Assembly: GCA_000711775.1 (NCBI GenBank)
Contig: ARYC01003694.1
Coordinates: 1-64,000 of the forward strand
DNA length: 64,000 nt
Source: Oxytricha trifallax
Lineage: Eukaryota > Ciliophora > Spirotrichea > Sporadotrichida > Oxytrichidae
Reading direction: 5' to 3'
How positions within the stretch are numbered: the stretch's first letter is position 1; each line of letters begins with the position of its first letter. The translations under genes were made by a program, and so were the position numbers. Below, one piece after another: positions 1-10,077 of this stretch. The notes below the pieces were generated by a model, which saw only the letters and a program-made list of their open reading frames with translations, was not told where the DNA came from and did not search any database.

Positions 1-1345
1 ATTTTTGTACCGCTTTAAAGCCAGATATTATTTTGTAGAGGAAGGTGAGCGAAATGATTTTTAGTTATATTATTAAGTTGAAGCTAAAATTAAGAAAGAG
101 AATGCAGAGATAGGAGTATATACATAAAATGAAATGGCTGATGAAGAAATGGAACAGCAACCTTTTTAAAAAATAAAAACATTTTAGTATCAAGACTAAA
201 AGAATCTATTCTTAACTGAGTAAATACTGAGAGGCAGTTAAAGAGATTCATTATAAGGTGTATTTCAAGCATGAAAAATTGGAGTGCAGATATTAGTGCA
301 TAATTTTCTGCTAAAGTTAAGAGGCAAATGCAAGCATAGCTAAAGCGAATTCCTTGTCTTATATCGAGTGACTTAAATACTTGCAAATGCTAAAAGAAAA
401 TCTAACTCTCGAGACAAAAACATAAAGAGAACAGTAGGATAGATTTGATAGTTAAAGCGTTTGAGCTAATTAATAAACTAACAACTAGCTCACATTGTAT
501 TTAATAGAGAAATAGAGCAATTTATATAATGCATTAAATGCAGACAATTTAAGCAGATGTAATGTGAATTATTTAAATTTTGACGTGCCTATTTGGCAAA
601 TTTCATAGTAATTGATGAGAATACTAACAAGGTATCCAATTTCTGATTTATCATTAAGAATATGCAGTATAAAAATTAATTTTACAATAAATACATAATG
701 CTAAAAGAGGATTAAAAAAAATATAGCAAGAACTAACTTCGATATGATGGATTTATTATTAGTAATTACTTTATTGCATTACAATTAAAGAAGCTTAAAC
801 TATATCTTAATGAGTATCTCTCTAATAATAGATATCCTTATGATTTGTATGGGAAATTGATAGAGATGGGCTAAAGTGTATAAGAGTTCATAATATGAGG
901 TACGATCATATATATTTGATGGCGGAAAATGTTATGATAAATCTCTGTCCTTTAGAAATCTTTTACATAAAATATAACAGAGATTCAAGATTAGATAATG
1001 ACTCTAGAAAATGTTTTTGGTTTACTAGGATACTTTCAATTAAAGAGAAGTATAATTTTTATTATTATATTTAGTTTTATCTGGGCACTAGCTACTGTTA
1101 TCTTAGAATTCGATATGGAAAACATTGCTTACTTTGGTACCAAAAACATTATAAATAGTCAATAAGTTTGGCAACTTAACGTATTAAACAAGAAAATGTC
1201 TGCAATATTATTGAGAATATTGTTGAGATGATAACCATTAGAGATCGAGCATATCCAAGATAATCAATAGATTATATATTAAAGAAATTACATAGAATAA
1301 GGTTTAAGATGTATAAAAAGACAAGCAGATAATATTTGTTTAAGT
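1..1345 (+). pseudogene. TBE 57-kDa zinc-finger/kinase protein, decayed
   Basis: Homologue of the 57-kDa genes of TBE-B and TBE-E. The region at 80-300 aligns with the N-terminal zinc-finger half (shared string EMEQQPF-K-IKT-Q around 140-190). The region at 720-1010 aligns with the kinase-like half. The C-terminus at about 1270-1345 matches the basic tail of the TBE-E copy (RFK-Y motif). Both the HRD and DFN positions of the kinase are lost (HIYLMAEN replaces HRDLKPEN), and the frame is broken several times. It cannot encode the full protein. Confidence 0.75.
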
Positions 1346-1477
1346 AATTTCACTGTTGTAATAAATTATAAATTGAATTCACATTAAAATTGCATTTTAT
1401 CTACTAACCCAAATAAGAAGAACTATGCCCATCAAATCAAAGCACTTTTAAATTTCATTAAAAGGTTTTGGGGTTTG
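1..1477 (+). mobile_element. TBE-A, right-hand part of a decayed TBE transposon
   Basis: Remnant of a telomere-bearing element cut by the window start. It carries a decayed 57-kDa gene reading rightward and ends in a terminal repeat at about 1411-1477, whose outer end reads GGTTTTGGGGTTTG, i.e. G4T4 telomere-like DNA. The flanking triplet is AAT, which fits the ANT target known for TBE elements. The transposase and 22-kDa genes would lie to the left, outside the window. Confidence 0.8.
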
Positions 1478-1556
1478 AATGAGTACACGCCATTCTAAGA
1501 AATTTATATATAAAAAACAACATTTTCTTTTTACAAAATAATTATAGTAAAATAAA

Positions 1557-1770
1557 ATGACAAGAGCCAATAAGAAAAGACTAAAATAACAATTAATGAT
1601 TAATTTAGCCAAAATAATGAATTGAATTCCAAGAAAGAACGAGTAGTATATGAAAGCAACAAATTAATTGAAGTCAATAATAGCTTAATAATCAATAATT
1701 AAAATCAAAGATAAGTAAAATCAATGAAGTAACTATAGATGCTATCAATACGATTAAAAATTGCTTTATA
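1557..1770 (+). CDS. Unrecognised coding island (possible MDS), Lys/Asn/Gln-rich
   Basis: Read with TAA/TAG as Gln, this stretch has no TGA over about 65 codons and is rich in charged and polar residues (KITINDQFSQNNELNSKKER is a sample). It lies between a TBE end and AT-rich spacer. It is one of a series of same-strand islands up to about 4275 that may be macronuclear-destined segments of one gene. TGA is rare in such AT-rich DNA, so an open frame alone is weak evidence; composition is the main argument. Function unknown. Confidence 0.35.
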
Positions 1771-1844
1771 ATGAGTAATTAATTTCTTAAAGCGTTTAGT
1801 TAATGATATATAAACTATAATCCTTAAATAAATATTAAAGATAT

Positions 1845-2005
1845 ATGATTTGCAGGCTTATCAATTAAAATACAAGCTCAATAACTGTAAAGCTTAGAAT
1901 CTAGCTATTGATACTAAAGTTTTACAAATAACTGAAATAAAATTATAAAAAACTCGTTTTATATAGAATAGTAAAAAGAACTCAAGTATTTTAAATATAG
2001 TATTA
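1845..2005 (+). CDS. Unrecognised coding island (possible MDS), coiled-coil-like
   Basis: Open + strand frame with alternating hydrophobic and charged residues (sample: AYQLKYKLNNCKAQNLAIDT). It could form a helical or coiled-coil stretch. It follows the previous island after a more AT-rich gap of about 75 bases, the size of a typical short IES. No homology is recognised. Confidence 0.35.
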
Positions 2006-2384
2006 AAAAATATAATGTATAAATCATTAAATACATATTGAATTCGCTTAGCTATCACTATCAATGTTCAATATATGTTTGTTGACTTTCGAATATTAAG
2101 TTTTAAAAAACTAAATTAATTATTCTTAAAAGTAATAATATGTTTAAAATTATACATAAAGATAATAAATCTAGTTAGTTTAATATATTCAAGGTTTATG
2201 AATTACTAAATATATTTATAGGATAATTGAAATATTATTAAAAATAAATAAATTTCGCAGTAATAACTATAATTATATTAATTTGTATAATAATGTAGGA
2301 CTCTATTAGAATATGGAAGATTGATTTTAATGAATATTAATAATTATAATTTATTTTAAATAAAAAAATGGAAAATGTCTTCAA

Positions 2385-2695
2385 CCATATTAATATTAGG
2401 ATCTTTTGGAGAGCCATTACATTTTTTTGGTGGTTGTTATTGCTTTATAGAATTCATCAAATCAACCAAGCGAAAAATCTCATTTAATGTTTTTGGGAAT
2501 AGCACAATCCTAATTGCGATTTTGATTCTCAAGAATATTACCGATAGCAAAGATCAGCTAAAATTACGGGACCAGTTATAAAATAAATTTAAATATAAAT
2601 ATTTAGGCATTTTGGATTAGAAAAATGCTTTTACTTGATTTTTTTAATTAATTTAATTCATTTTTTTCTATCGAATGTATTCCTACAATAATAGT
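2385..2695. repeat. Half of a TTGTAGGAAT-family foldback element
   Basis: The right end (about 2665-2692) carries the family terminal sequence TCGAATGTATTCCTACAAT. The internal segment around 2545-2580 (GATCAGCTAAAATTACGGGA) matches the copies at 35330 and 39045. The left arm is not recognisable. The open frame that runs through the element (2375-2581) has no gene-like character and is not annotated. Confidence 0.5.
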
Positions 2696-2860
2696 AAATA
2701 TATTTCCATAAAAGTTTTTTTTAGAAATCACTATATATTTATTTTAACACACAGTTTTTAAGAGGAATATTATTTAAGTTTCTCAGTTATTCTTTAAAAT
2801 ATGATCAATATTTCTACCAAATTTTCATTTTAAAGATAATAGTAAGTGAGTAAACATTAT

Positions 2861-3420
2861 AATTGCAAAAGATTAATGAAACAGCTGCTAATAAATTCAA
2901 TTTTGTATAGGTTAGGGGACCCATTTATCACACTTCATTATTAACTTAAACTGTAAATATAAATAACTATTATAAATTGTCATTAAACCTAGTTTAAACA
3001 CGTTAATTTAAAGATATTTAAAACCCCCTAGAAATTTTTTAAAATAAGAATGTAATAATTGCTAATAATTATTAATAAAAGCTCAGTCATACAGATGAAG
3101 AAGCTTGAAGTTTTATTCTAATATTTATATAATCTTTGAATTAATTTTCGATCTAATATTAATTTTTCTTCAATTATAAATATCATATTATTTATGTTGG
3201 TTAATGATGTTTACAAGTAATATCCATAAAAATACTAAATTATTATTATATTTAAAATAAAAAATTTATTGAAAAAATTTTATTTTAATAAATAAATTAT
3301 TCAAAATCTTATAAAAATTAATTACTTGATCATCATAAACGTTCATATTTGTCAAACTAATGTACTCTATATAAATGTAGAAGCTGTTGCATATTTAAAA
3401 AACATAAAATAATATATGAT
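2861..3420 (+). CDS. Three small coding islands (possible MDSs)
   Basis: Three short open stretches on the + strand, at 2861-2960 (sample NETAANKFNFVQVRGPIYHT), 3070-3130 (sample SSVIQMKKLEVL) and 3325-3420 (sample INVHICQTNVLYINVEAVAY), separated by spacers that are nearly pure A/T. The islands look more gene-like than the spacers in base composition and residue choice. Boundaries and pointer repeats could not be fixed by eye. They probably belong to the same gene as the islands on either side. Confidence 0.3.
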
Positions 3421-3654
3421 AAAAATTAATGTACTATAATTATGGTTATTTTATTGGGATAATAATTTATAAACAATTTACAAGTATTATAAAAAAAAAT
3501 TAAGATAAAAATATAATATAAAAGCTTTTTATAGTTTTAATTTTTCATAAAACCAATAAAAATAGTTTATTTTAAGGTTTATTTTGGAGATATAATTATA
3601 ATGGTATTAAAATAGTAGAGTTAATAATTAAAAACCTATACTATATATTTATAG

Positions 3655-4065
3655 GATCCTCTTGTTGAAGCCTTTAAAAATTTGGCAATTATTGATTTAA
3701 TAGATTATCACTGGAATCTTTAAATAATTTAGAATTATTTTATTTAAGACTTTAAATTTCCTTTTATTGACATGAATTCAATCTTATTTCAATGGTTTAG
3801 ATTCAGGATGCTATTTTAGGGACCTAAACCTTTTTTACTTTTAAATTTTGAGTCAGTACCTTAAAAATATAAGATTTATGACAAGTAGCAAATAAATGAA
3901 AGAGAAAGTCTATAGTTAGCATCTACTGATAGTTTTACAAACTTTAATTGATTTAGTTCATAGTGAATTGAAAGAATATATATTTGTTCGTGATAAAAGC
4001 TATCTAGTGGTATTTTAAAATGCAGACGAATATATTGAGAAATCAAGAGTCTTCTAGGCTCATTT
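3655..4065 (+). CDS. Unrecognised coding island, two overlapping frames
   Basis: About 98 codons stay open from 3655 (samples: DPLVEAFKNLAIIDLIDYHW, FPFIDMNSILFQWFRFRM). Near 3930 the gene-like frame switches (sample: VLQTLIDLVHSELKEYIFVR) and stays open to about 4065. The switch could be a small IES, a short intron or a frameshift. Aromatic- and Asp/Glu-containing composition makes chance unlikely but does not identify the product. Confidence 0.45.
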
Positions 4066-4139
4066 CATTTTTATTATTTTTTGCTTGTAATATTTAATCA
4101 ATTAACATTCCAATAAAAAGAATGGTTAGTTCATTACAA

Positions 4140-4275
4140 AGATTTTATTTTTAAAATTCTAGGTTATTTAGAGTAAGAGAGATTAAAAGTTTTTGTAAAA
4201 TTGGAAGCACATTTTTGATAAAAGGGCAATTCATTATTGGTAGTTAATCCATGCATAGAATTGATTTAACTATAA
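4140..4275 (+). CDS. Unrecognised coding island
   Basis: Open + strand stretch with a gene-like sequence (sample: KSFCKIGSTFLIKGQFIIGS). It is the last island before the old TBE remnant starting near 4490. Product unknown; it may be the 3' portion of the gene formed by the islands from 1557 onward. Confidence 0.3.
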
Positions 4276-4489
4276 TAATAAAATACGTAATTATAGTATC
4301 AATTGAAACTTAGATAATATATGGATGGCCTAATAAATTCGCCGAATTAAATATTATCTAACTAAAACAAGAATTATGCTAACAACAACAAAAGATTATT
4401 TAGTTTTTAAATAAGGAAGTTGTTAAGTTTATATTCAAAACATCTGGAAATATAAATTATATATTTCAATTAAATCACTATATTGTACA

Positions 4490-5572
4490 ACTTTGCCATC
4501 GCTTGCTCTCTCTGAGCTCAATTGAAATCAATAATATAAACTCTAAGTCTGAAAGCTCATCATGATGTTCTCTGGAATTAAGTCTCTGTGAACATAACCG
4601 AGGTTGTGAAGTTCTTCTATTTTTTCGCCTATATGCTGGACTATCTAGCTAATTTCTCTTTGGCATCTATTATTGGATAAAGTTCTGTGTAAATCGTTAG
4701 AGGAGGGAAAGTATAAAAGCTACATGATCTTTCCAAGTAGTATAGCATCTCACTATGTAATATGCTTGCACTCTCTAATCTTTGCCTATTAAAGAGCACA
4801 ATATTCATTAGCTAATTCTATTTAGAACTTTTCATCAGCAAAGAAGTAAATGAGAGGATAGAATTTTTTTAGTCATCATAGATGACTCGCTTCTCTTCTT
4901 TATACTCAAGAGTGAGGTAGTTTTCAAGACAAGAATCTATTTTAATATTTTTTAAGATAGAAATCTATCTTCATCGCCCAAAATTTTACCAATATTTTAT
5001 TTATCTCAGAAGCAGAAAGTTCTTGACTGCTATCTTTATTTTTACTTACTTCTGTTCCTCAATTCTAAGTGACTCTGCAGGATTTTTTGAACTTTTTTTT
5101 AAAGGAATCTATTTCCTGTAGGCTTAAGAATAGAGACAAAATTTTAATTGTGCTTTTTCTAATTGCACTTTGAGGTCCCTTGTATGAAAATAAGGCTTCT
5201 CACAGAACTCACAGATATACTTGCCATCCTTCTTTTAATGCTTAAGATGTAACCTATGCATATTGTTGTGGATATCTTTCATAAATCTCTTTGAAGGTTG
5301 AATTGTAGATGAAACCTTAATTGCATTCTTTGTATTAATAGTCAATTTTGCTTGTAAAAATTAATGCTCTATATCAGGTTTTTAGCCTCCTCCTTGCTTT
5401 GCTCTCTTTTTGACAATTTCCTTATTCTCTTATTAATTTATATCTAAATCTCAAAGTTGGCATAAGTCCCAGTACAAACGTATCTGGTAACCACTTTATT
5501 TTGTTGCTGGAAAGATTGTTTTTATTGACTTTACCTAAGTAATGCTGCTCTTTTCAAAAGGTAAGCGCTCAT
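4490..5572 (-). pseudogene. 57-kDa zinc-finger/kinase gene of an old TBE, C-terminally truncated
   Basis: Reads leftward from an ATG at 5570-5572 whose context matches the start of the TBE-B copy (ATGAGCGCT). The kinase-like half retains the catalytic-loop motif HRDLIPEN and the motif IIDFN at about 4530-4610, but a TGA follows DFN immediately, and the roughly 120 residues expected after it are missing, as is the left terminal repeat. Within the N-terminal part the frame is broken more than once. This is the left half of the element that TBE-B interrupts. Confidence 0.7.
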
Positions 5573-6056
5573 TTAGTTTGCTAATTTATTTAATTATAAT
5601 AATGATAAAATCTACCTGAATTTAATATAATAGTAAATTATTTGCTGGGAGGTAAGTAAAATAAACGCCATAAAATCTGTAATTTGACATTTTTCTGAGT
5701 ATAACTTACATTTGAGTAAATTAAAAAGCTCCTAACAAGTTTTGTGAAGTTTGGTAGTCCTCCTAAATTTCTTGTCGTAAATTAGGAGAGTAAGTTTTAG
5801 AATTTAATATTTTTTTATAACATCTAATACGGTTTTGAACTTTAATTAAGATATCTAATTCAGTTTTTAATACATTAGGAGGACCTTCTAAATAAATTAA
5901 TATTATTAGCAGCAATTTAATGAAGATAAAATGATAAAAATGGAAAATAATTTGTAAAACTTTGTGCAAATTTTTTAAATACTTTTCACCAATTTTTTTC
6001 AAGGTTGACCTCCAGTATGTCCTCCCTATTTAGTAGTAAGATTTTAAGAAGCTTAG
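5573..6056. promoter_or_regulatory. 57-kDa/22-kDa intergenic region of the old TBE
   Basis: Corresponds to the divergent intergenic region of TBE-B (7615-8133). It contains AGGTTGACCTCC at 6002-6013 followed by CCTCCCTATTTAGTAGTAAG, matching the block at 8024-8070 and the reverse-complement block at 62280-62325. It is cut off by the left end of TBE-B at 6060. Likely holds promoters for both divergent genes; no experimental support. Confidence 0.5.
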
Positions 6057-6181
6057 AATCAAAACCACAAAACCCCTTAATGAGGTTTATTAGTGCTTTG
6101 ATTTTAGGAAATTTGTTAGGGTTTCGGGTTATTAATAGGTTTTAATGGGAATTTGATAGTAAATGTATAAAATTTTATCAC

Positions 6182-7614
6182 TCAAAATGAACTTCTTGAT
6201 CATTTGGTAGAGATCTGAAGTTTATTTTACTCAACCACTATTCTATCTACTCAATTGAAATGTCTGATCGTGGGTTTGACTTAATTATTACTTACTCTGT
6301 CATTTATTTCATTGATAGAGATACTCTGTTTTTATCTATAAATTGCTTTATTCTTTGCTTCGCATCCTTTACACACCTTGTTGAGTAGTAATCGTTGCGA
6401 GGCATATCGCACTCTATTATTATTGCTAATATTGCCCACAAATTCCATTGAAAGTCTCTATCTCTCCAGTCTTCTCTTTCTGGATAATAGCCTGCAGTTC
6501 CCATTACACTTCCTAGCCTTGATACTTCCACCCTTAATGCTCTGTTGAAGTAAATAACAAGTGAGAAGTTTATCATAATATTCTCAGGCTTCAAATATCT
6601 ATGAATAAAGCCTAACTTTTGTAGCTCTTTTATACCTTGTAAGGTTTAAGTTGTTATCAAAGCAAGCTGCTTATGATTCATTTGATCAGTAATGAAATCT
6701 CTTAGAGTAATTTCATAGAGTGGGAGTCTGAAAGCAACATGATCCTTGGCAAGGAGAATAGCATCTAACTTGATTAAGTAACTACACTCTTTAAACTTTG
6801 CTTGAGTGAGTACTTGATACTCATTTGTAAACTCCATCTTATATTTATCATCACTTAATAGATATTTGAAGGGATACACCTTGTATGCATATTGATGATC
6901 ATTGATAACTTTCTTATCGAAGGAGTCTTCTAATATAAGGTAACTTTAAAGTGAAGTATATAGGTCAATTTAGGCAAGAACAGGTATATTTTTATATTGA
7001 ACTTTAATCTTAATCTTTGTGATTTCAGATGCTAGTAGGGTTGCGTGATTTACTCACATATTCTGATTCACTAGCTTGTTCGAGCTCTACCACTTTCGAA
7101 GATTCTCTTGCTTTTCTTTTATCTAGCAGCTTCAATTCATCTTCATGCTTTTCAATCTCTAAATCGTTCTTGTGAGCTTTTAAAAGATGCTTCCTTAAAT
7201 CTCTTGTATGAGCAAACTGTTTATGGCACTCGAAGCAATCATACTTTCTGTCGATTTTATCGTGCTTTAAGTATACAATTGCCTTGGCTTCTCTGTGCTC
7301 TTTCATATGCCTATACCAACTAGATTTATGAGCAAAGTCTCTCTCACACTTATTACAAAAGTATTCCTCTACTTCTTCAGTTGTATAGGAATTTCATTAA
7401 TACCTTTCTCCTCCTCTCTGTCTCCAACACACTTGTTTGGCATTTATTTTCTATTATTAATTTCTATTTTAATAACAGAGACCTCATTTGATAGCTCTGA
7501 TAGTTCTTTAAGTGAGTTCATCTCACAGCTATCACACTTTTTATTGCTGCCATAGGTAAGTCTCACTTAGTTTAATGGAAGTGCTGTTGTTTTTCTTATA
7601 ATGTTAGCGCTCAT
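6182..7614 (-). pseudogene. TBE-B 57-kDa protein: two C2H2 zinc fingers plus dead kinase domain
   Basis: Starts at ATG 7612-7614 and ends at TGA 6182-6184. The N-terminal third has two C2H2 zinc fingers: FCNKCERDFAHKSSWYRHMK (about 7300-7370) and CFECHKQFAHTRDLRKH (about 7175-7240). The C-terminal half is Ser/Thr-kinase-like. The catalytic loop reads HRYLKPEN instead of HRDLKPEN, and the metal-binding motif reads YFN where other copies have DFN, so both catalytic aspartates are gone. The frame shifts once near 7390, just before the first finger. Divergent from the 22-kDa gene. Its role in transposition is unknown; binding to the element ends by the fingers is plausible. Confidence 0.8.
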
Positions 7615-8023
7615 ATTTAAATTTGAATTTAAAATTATAAAACTGCCTCTATAACTGAGAGCTTATATGAGAGTTCCAAGCTACAAGTTTCAAGGGAAGT
7701 TTTTAGAGTATTAGAGGAGAAAAATGAGCAGTAAGAGACGATCCAGCTCTAAATATGGGTGAGAAAGTAACCATTGTATCGATCAATAATAAATTAATTA
7801 CAGCACGTACCAATTTAGAAGGTGCACCTAATTAAGTAAGTACTGCTTTAGGAGGTATTTTGTGATTTTATGATTAAAATTAGGGTGCTCCTAATTAAGT
7901 ACTAGCTTTAATTAATGCTCCTAATAAAGAACGTAATAATTTAAATTAAAAAATATGGAACAATAACAGTAGAAATTGATATCAATCTCTCAAGTTAGAA
8001 ACCACTTCCTCCATATCCTTCTT

Positions 8024-8070
8024 AGAGGTTGACCTCCTACAGGATGCCCATATTTAATAGTAAATTTTAC
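8024..8070. promoter_or_regulatory. Conserved block upstream of the 22-kDa gene
   Basis: Contains GAGGTTGACCTCC (itself a near-palindrome) and then GATGCCCATATTTAATAGTAA, ending about 65 bases before the 22-kDa ATG. The block recurs at 6002-6045, in degenerate form at 16950-16998, and reverse-complemented at 62280-62325, each time just upstream of a 22-kDa start or where one should be. A promoter or regulatory role is inferred from position only. Confidence 0.45.
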
Positions 8071-8133
8071 AGAAGTATATAATTGAAATCAATAAACTTA
8101 AATTTGATATCATTTCTTAGATCTGTAAACAAG

Positions 8134-8888
8134 ATGGAGTCAATAAAAAGAGTGCAAGCACAAGAATTAATTCAAAGATTTAGAAGCAAGGAGGATTTGC
8201 ATCGCTACCTGGTGCAGCAAGGTAATGAACTCATAGTAACTAATCTTGATTATGAAGTTAGTTTGTTCCTCCCAACGATGGAAGGTACTAAAATTTCATT
8301 TCTAAGAGCAATACTCTGCGAAGAGAAGAAAGCATTGAAAAATTAAGATGTAAAGTTTGCAGAGATTCCAAACTATCCAGAAATCTCAGCGACTAACTTA
8401 TATGATAATGCTATGAACGACCCAGAGGTTTCACTGTACCTGCCTACTAAGAAGCAGTTGTCAAATAAACTGCCTGAAAGAAACTATTTCTTTGGCATAC
8501 TTGCAACAATTAAAGGTGATTACTTGAAAGAAATTATTCAAGAATCTCAAAAGAAAAGGTACAGCATCTCTTCAGAAGATAAGGACAAACAAAGGATCAA
8601 GATAAGTGAGAGCTGGATAACAGAGCTGCAGAAGCACCCTTATATTTCAAGTAAGATTTGTAGCTTAACTCTTTAGAAAAATCTGGTACTGGCATCTTTT
8701 TGATGAAGGAATAGAGCAAGCAGTCGCAGACAAAGTATGAAGTTAGCAAGAGACTTTATTCAAATATTTAGCCTCCAGAATCAATGAACTTAGATGCTGG
8801 AGCTGGCAGTAAGAGAAGAAACCTAGGAGGGAAGTAACAGGAGGAAGAATAGAAAGAGAAGCCTGCTCCTACGAAAAAGTTTTAAATG
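8134..8888 (+). CDS. TBE-B '22-kDa' protein gene with two tiny introns
   Basis: Starts at ATG 8134 (MESIKRVQAQELIQRF). Unspliced, it would stop at TGA 8701, giving 189 codons (about 22 kDa). Two introns are inferred: 36 nt at 8222-8257 (GTAAT...GAAG) and 26 nt at 8651-8676 (GTAAG...TTTAG). Removing the second joins a Lys/Asp-rich exon of about 70 codons (GTGIFLMKEQ ... MNLDAGAGSKRRN ... EKPAP) that is conserved in TBE-E, F and G. The ancestral stop ATG-TGA is ATG-TGG here (8889-8891), so this copy reads on. Convergent with the transposase. Function unknown; the protein contains a repeated motif, LFLPTMEGTK and LYLPTKKQLS. Confidence 0.8.
8222..8257 (+). other. Putative 36-nt intron 1 of the 22-kDa gene
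   Basis: GTAAT start, AG end, and CTAAT as possible branch site. The same position in TBE-G (62080-62115, reverse strand) is also exactly 36 nt with GTAAG...TATAG. TBE-F and TBE-D keep the flanking exon sequence and an AG at the same 3' site. Phase 1 and a multiple of three, so unspliced readthrough is possible in this copy. Confidence 0.55.
8651..8676 (+). other. Putative 26-nt intron 2 of the 22-kDa gene
   Basis: GTAAG start, TTAACT as possible branch site, TTTAG end. In TBE-E (45051-45076) and TBE-G (61659-61684, reverse strand) the intervening stretch is also exactly 26 nt, and its removal restores the same downstream frame (K-x-GT-I-LMK). TBE-G has CTAAC and TATAG; TBE-E has GTAAG but a TG acceptor. 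Confidence 0.7.
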
Positions 8889-8916
8889 TGGCTTATATAT
8901 TCATTAACTTAACTAC

Positions 8917-9964
8917 AAATTTAATTTTATATACATTCACTCTTCCTTCTTTAGCACACTTTTAAGCCAATTAATTATCTACTCTCTTCGCTGAACTTTT
9001 AATGAAGTCCACATTATCGATAGGTAGGTCATGCATCAAGTGTTATAGCAGCAGTTTCTTGTAATGACCTTTTAATATACCCCAGCAGAACTCAATTCCT
9101 CTAAACTATGGACTGTAATGTACATTGAACACTGGCGTTATTCTAAGTTATTCATAACTCTTCCTTGTTTCTTTAGTCTTTTGAACAGAAAGATTATCAA
9201 CAAACATTATAATCTCTTATTCAGGGTATTTCTCTCTCAGCTGCTCTAAGAATTTAATATACAGCTCTGTCTTAATAGAGCGAGGATGAATAACATAAGT
9301 TTCTAAACCAGCATACTCGCTAATTCCTCCAAGAATTGCCATTGTTTATACCTTAACTTTCTAGTCATATACTTCTATATTACTATGCCCCTTATACCAA
9401 GACTTCTAGATGGAAATGTTGAAGGTAAACATAGCCTCGTCAGCATGTATAAACTTGTATTATTTTATTGAGCTCTCTGCATTTAATTATATATGTAATT
9501 TAGGTTATTGTTGTAAAATGGCAGAGTGAAATCAATCACTCTCTTGATACGATTGACACCTTTGTAAGAGATACCATTTCGTTAATATATGTTGGCTATA
9601 GACTAAGCAGAGATCTTCAACTCAGTGAATTGGTGATGAAACATAGTAGCACGTTGGTCTAAAGAGAAGTGAGCCCTATACTTCAATTTTTTTAATTAAT
9701 ATAATAGTCAATATGCTTCTATAGAAACTTTGACTTCCTCTAAGGCATAGAATTCAGTTGTTATTGCTTTAGTTATACTGCTATAAGGAAGTGGGAGCGA
9801 ACAGTTGATGGACTTCGCTTTAAGAGGAGTGCAATTGACTTATAATTAAGTACTGATTTTACTTATTCACTCTATATATCACATCCATATCGCAGTTTAA
9901 ATACTAAATCAATATACTCTTCATCAGAAATAGACCCCAAAAGCTTGTTATTTTTGTCTCGCAT
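8917..9964 (-). pseudogene. TBE-B transposase (DDE, IS630/Tc1-like), two frameshifts
   Basis: Starts at ATG 9962-9964 (MRDKNNKLLGS) and ends near 8917. The catalytic motifs HADEAMFT, FVDNLSVQ and RGIEFCWG are present, with 34 residues between the second Asp and the Glu. Two single-base losses break the frame: one in an A/T run near 9690 and one near 9457. Otherwise it aligns over its whole length with the intact TBE-G copy. The original TGA stop is also lost. Frameshifts in homopolymers could be sequencing errors, but the second is not in a long run. Confidence 0.85.
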
Positions 9965-10077
9965 TTAATTAATAACCCCAACCTCTACAAATTCCCTACA
10001 AATTAAAGCACTTATAAACCTCATTAAGGGGTTTTGGGGTTTTGATTCATAGACTAATGTTTTAAAGTTATTTATAT

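Larger units (their letters stand above)
6060..10044. mobile_element. TBE-B, near full-length TBE DNA transposon
   Basis: About 3985 bp, close to the 4.1 kb known for TBE1. Both ends carry inverted repeats with C4A4/G4T4 runs (left: CAAAACCACAAAACCCC; right: GGGGTTTTGGGGTTTTG) followed by a shared subterminal sequence (TTAATGAGGTTTAT). Gene order from left: 57-kDa (minus), 22-kDa (plus), transposase (minus). The flanking triplets are AAT on the left and ATT on the right; both fit ANT, but they are not identical. It sits inside an older TBE. Confidence 0.92.

Noticed and set aside
5763..6002. 79-codon minus-strand frame
   Set aside because: It lies in the TBE intergenic region aligned with 7615-8070 and shows no conserved peptide.
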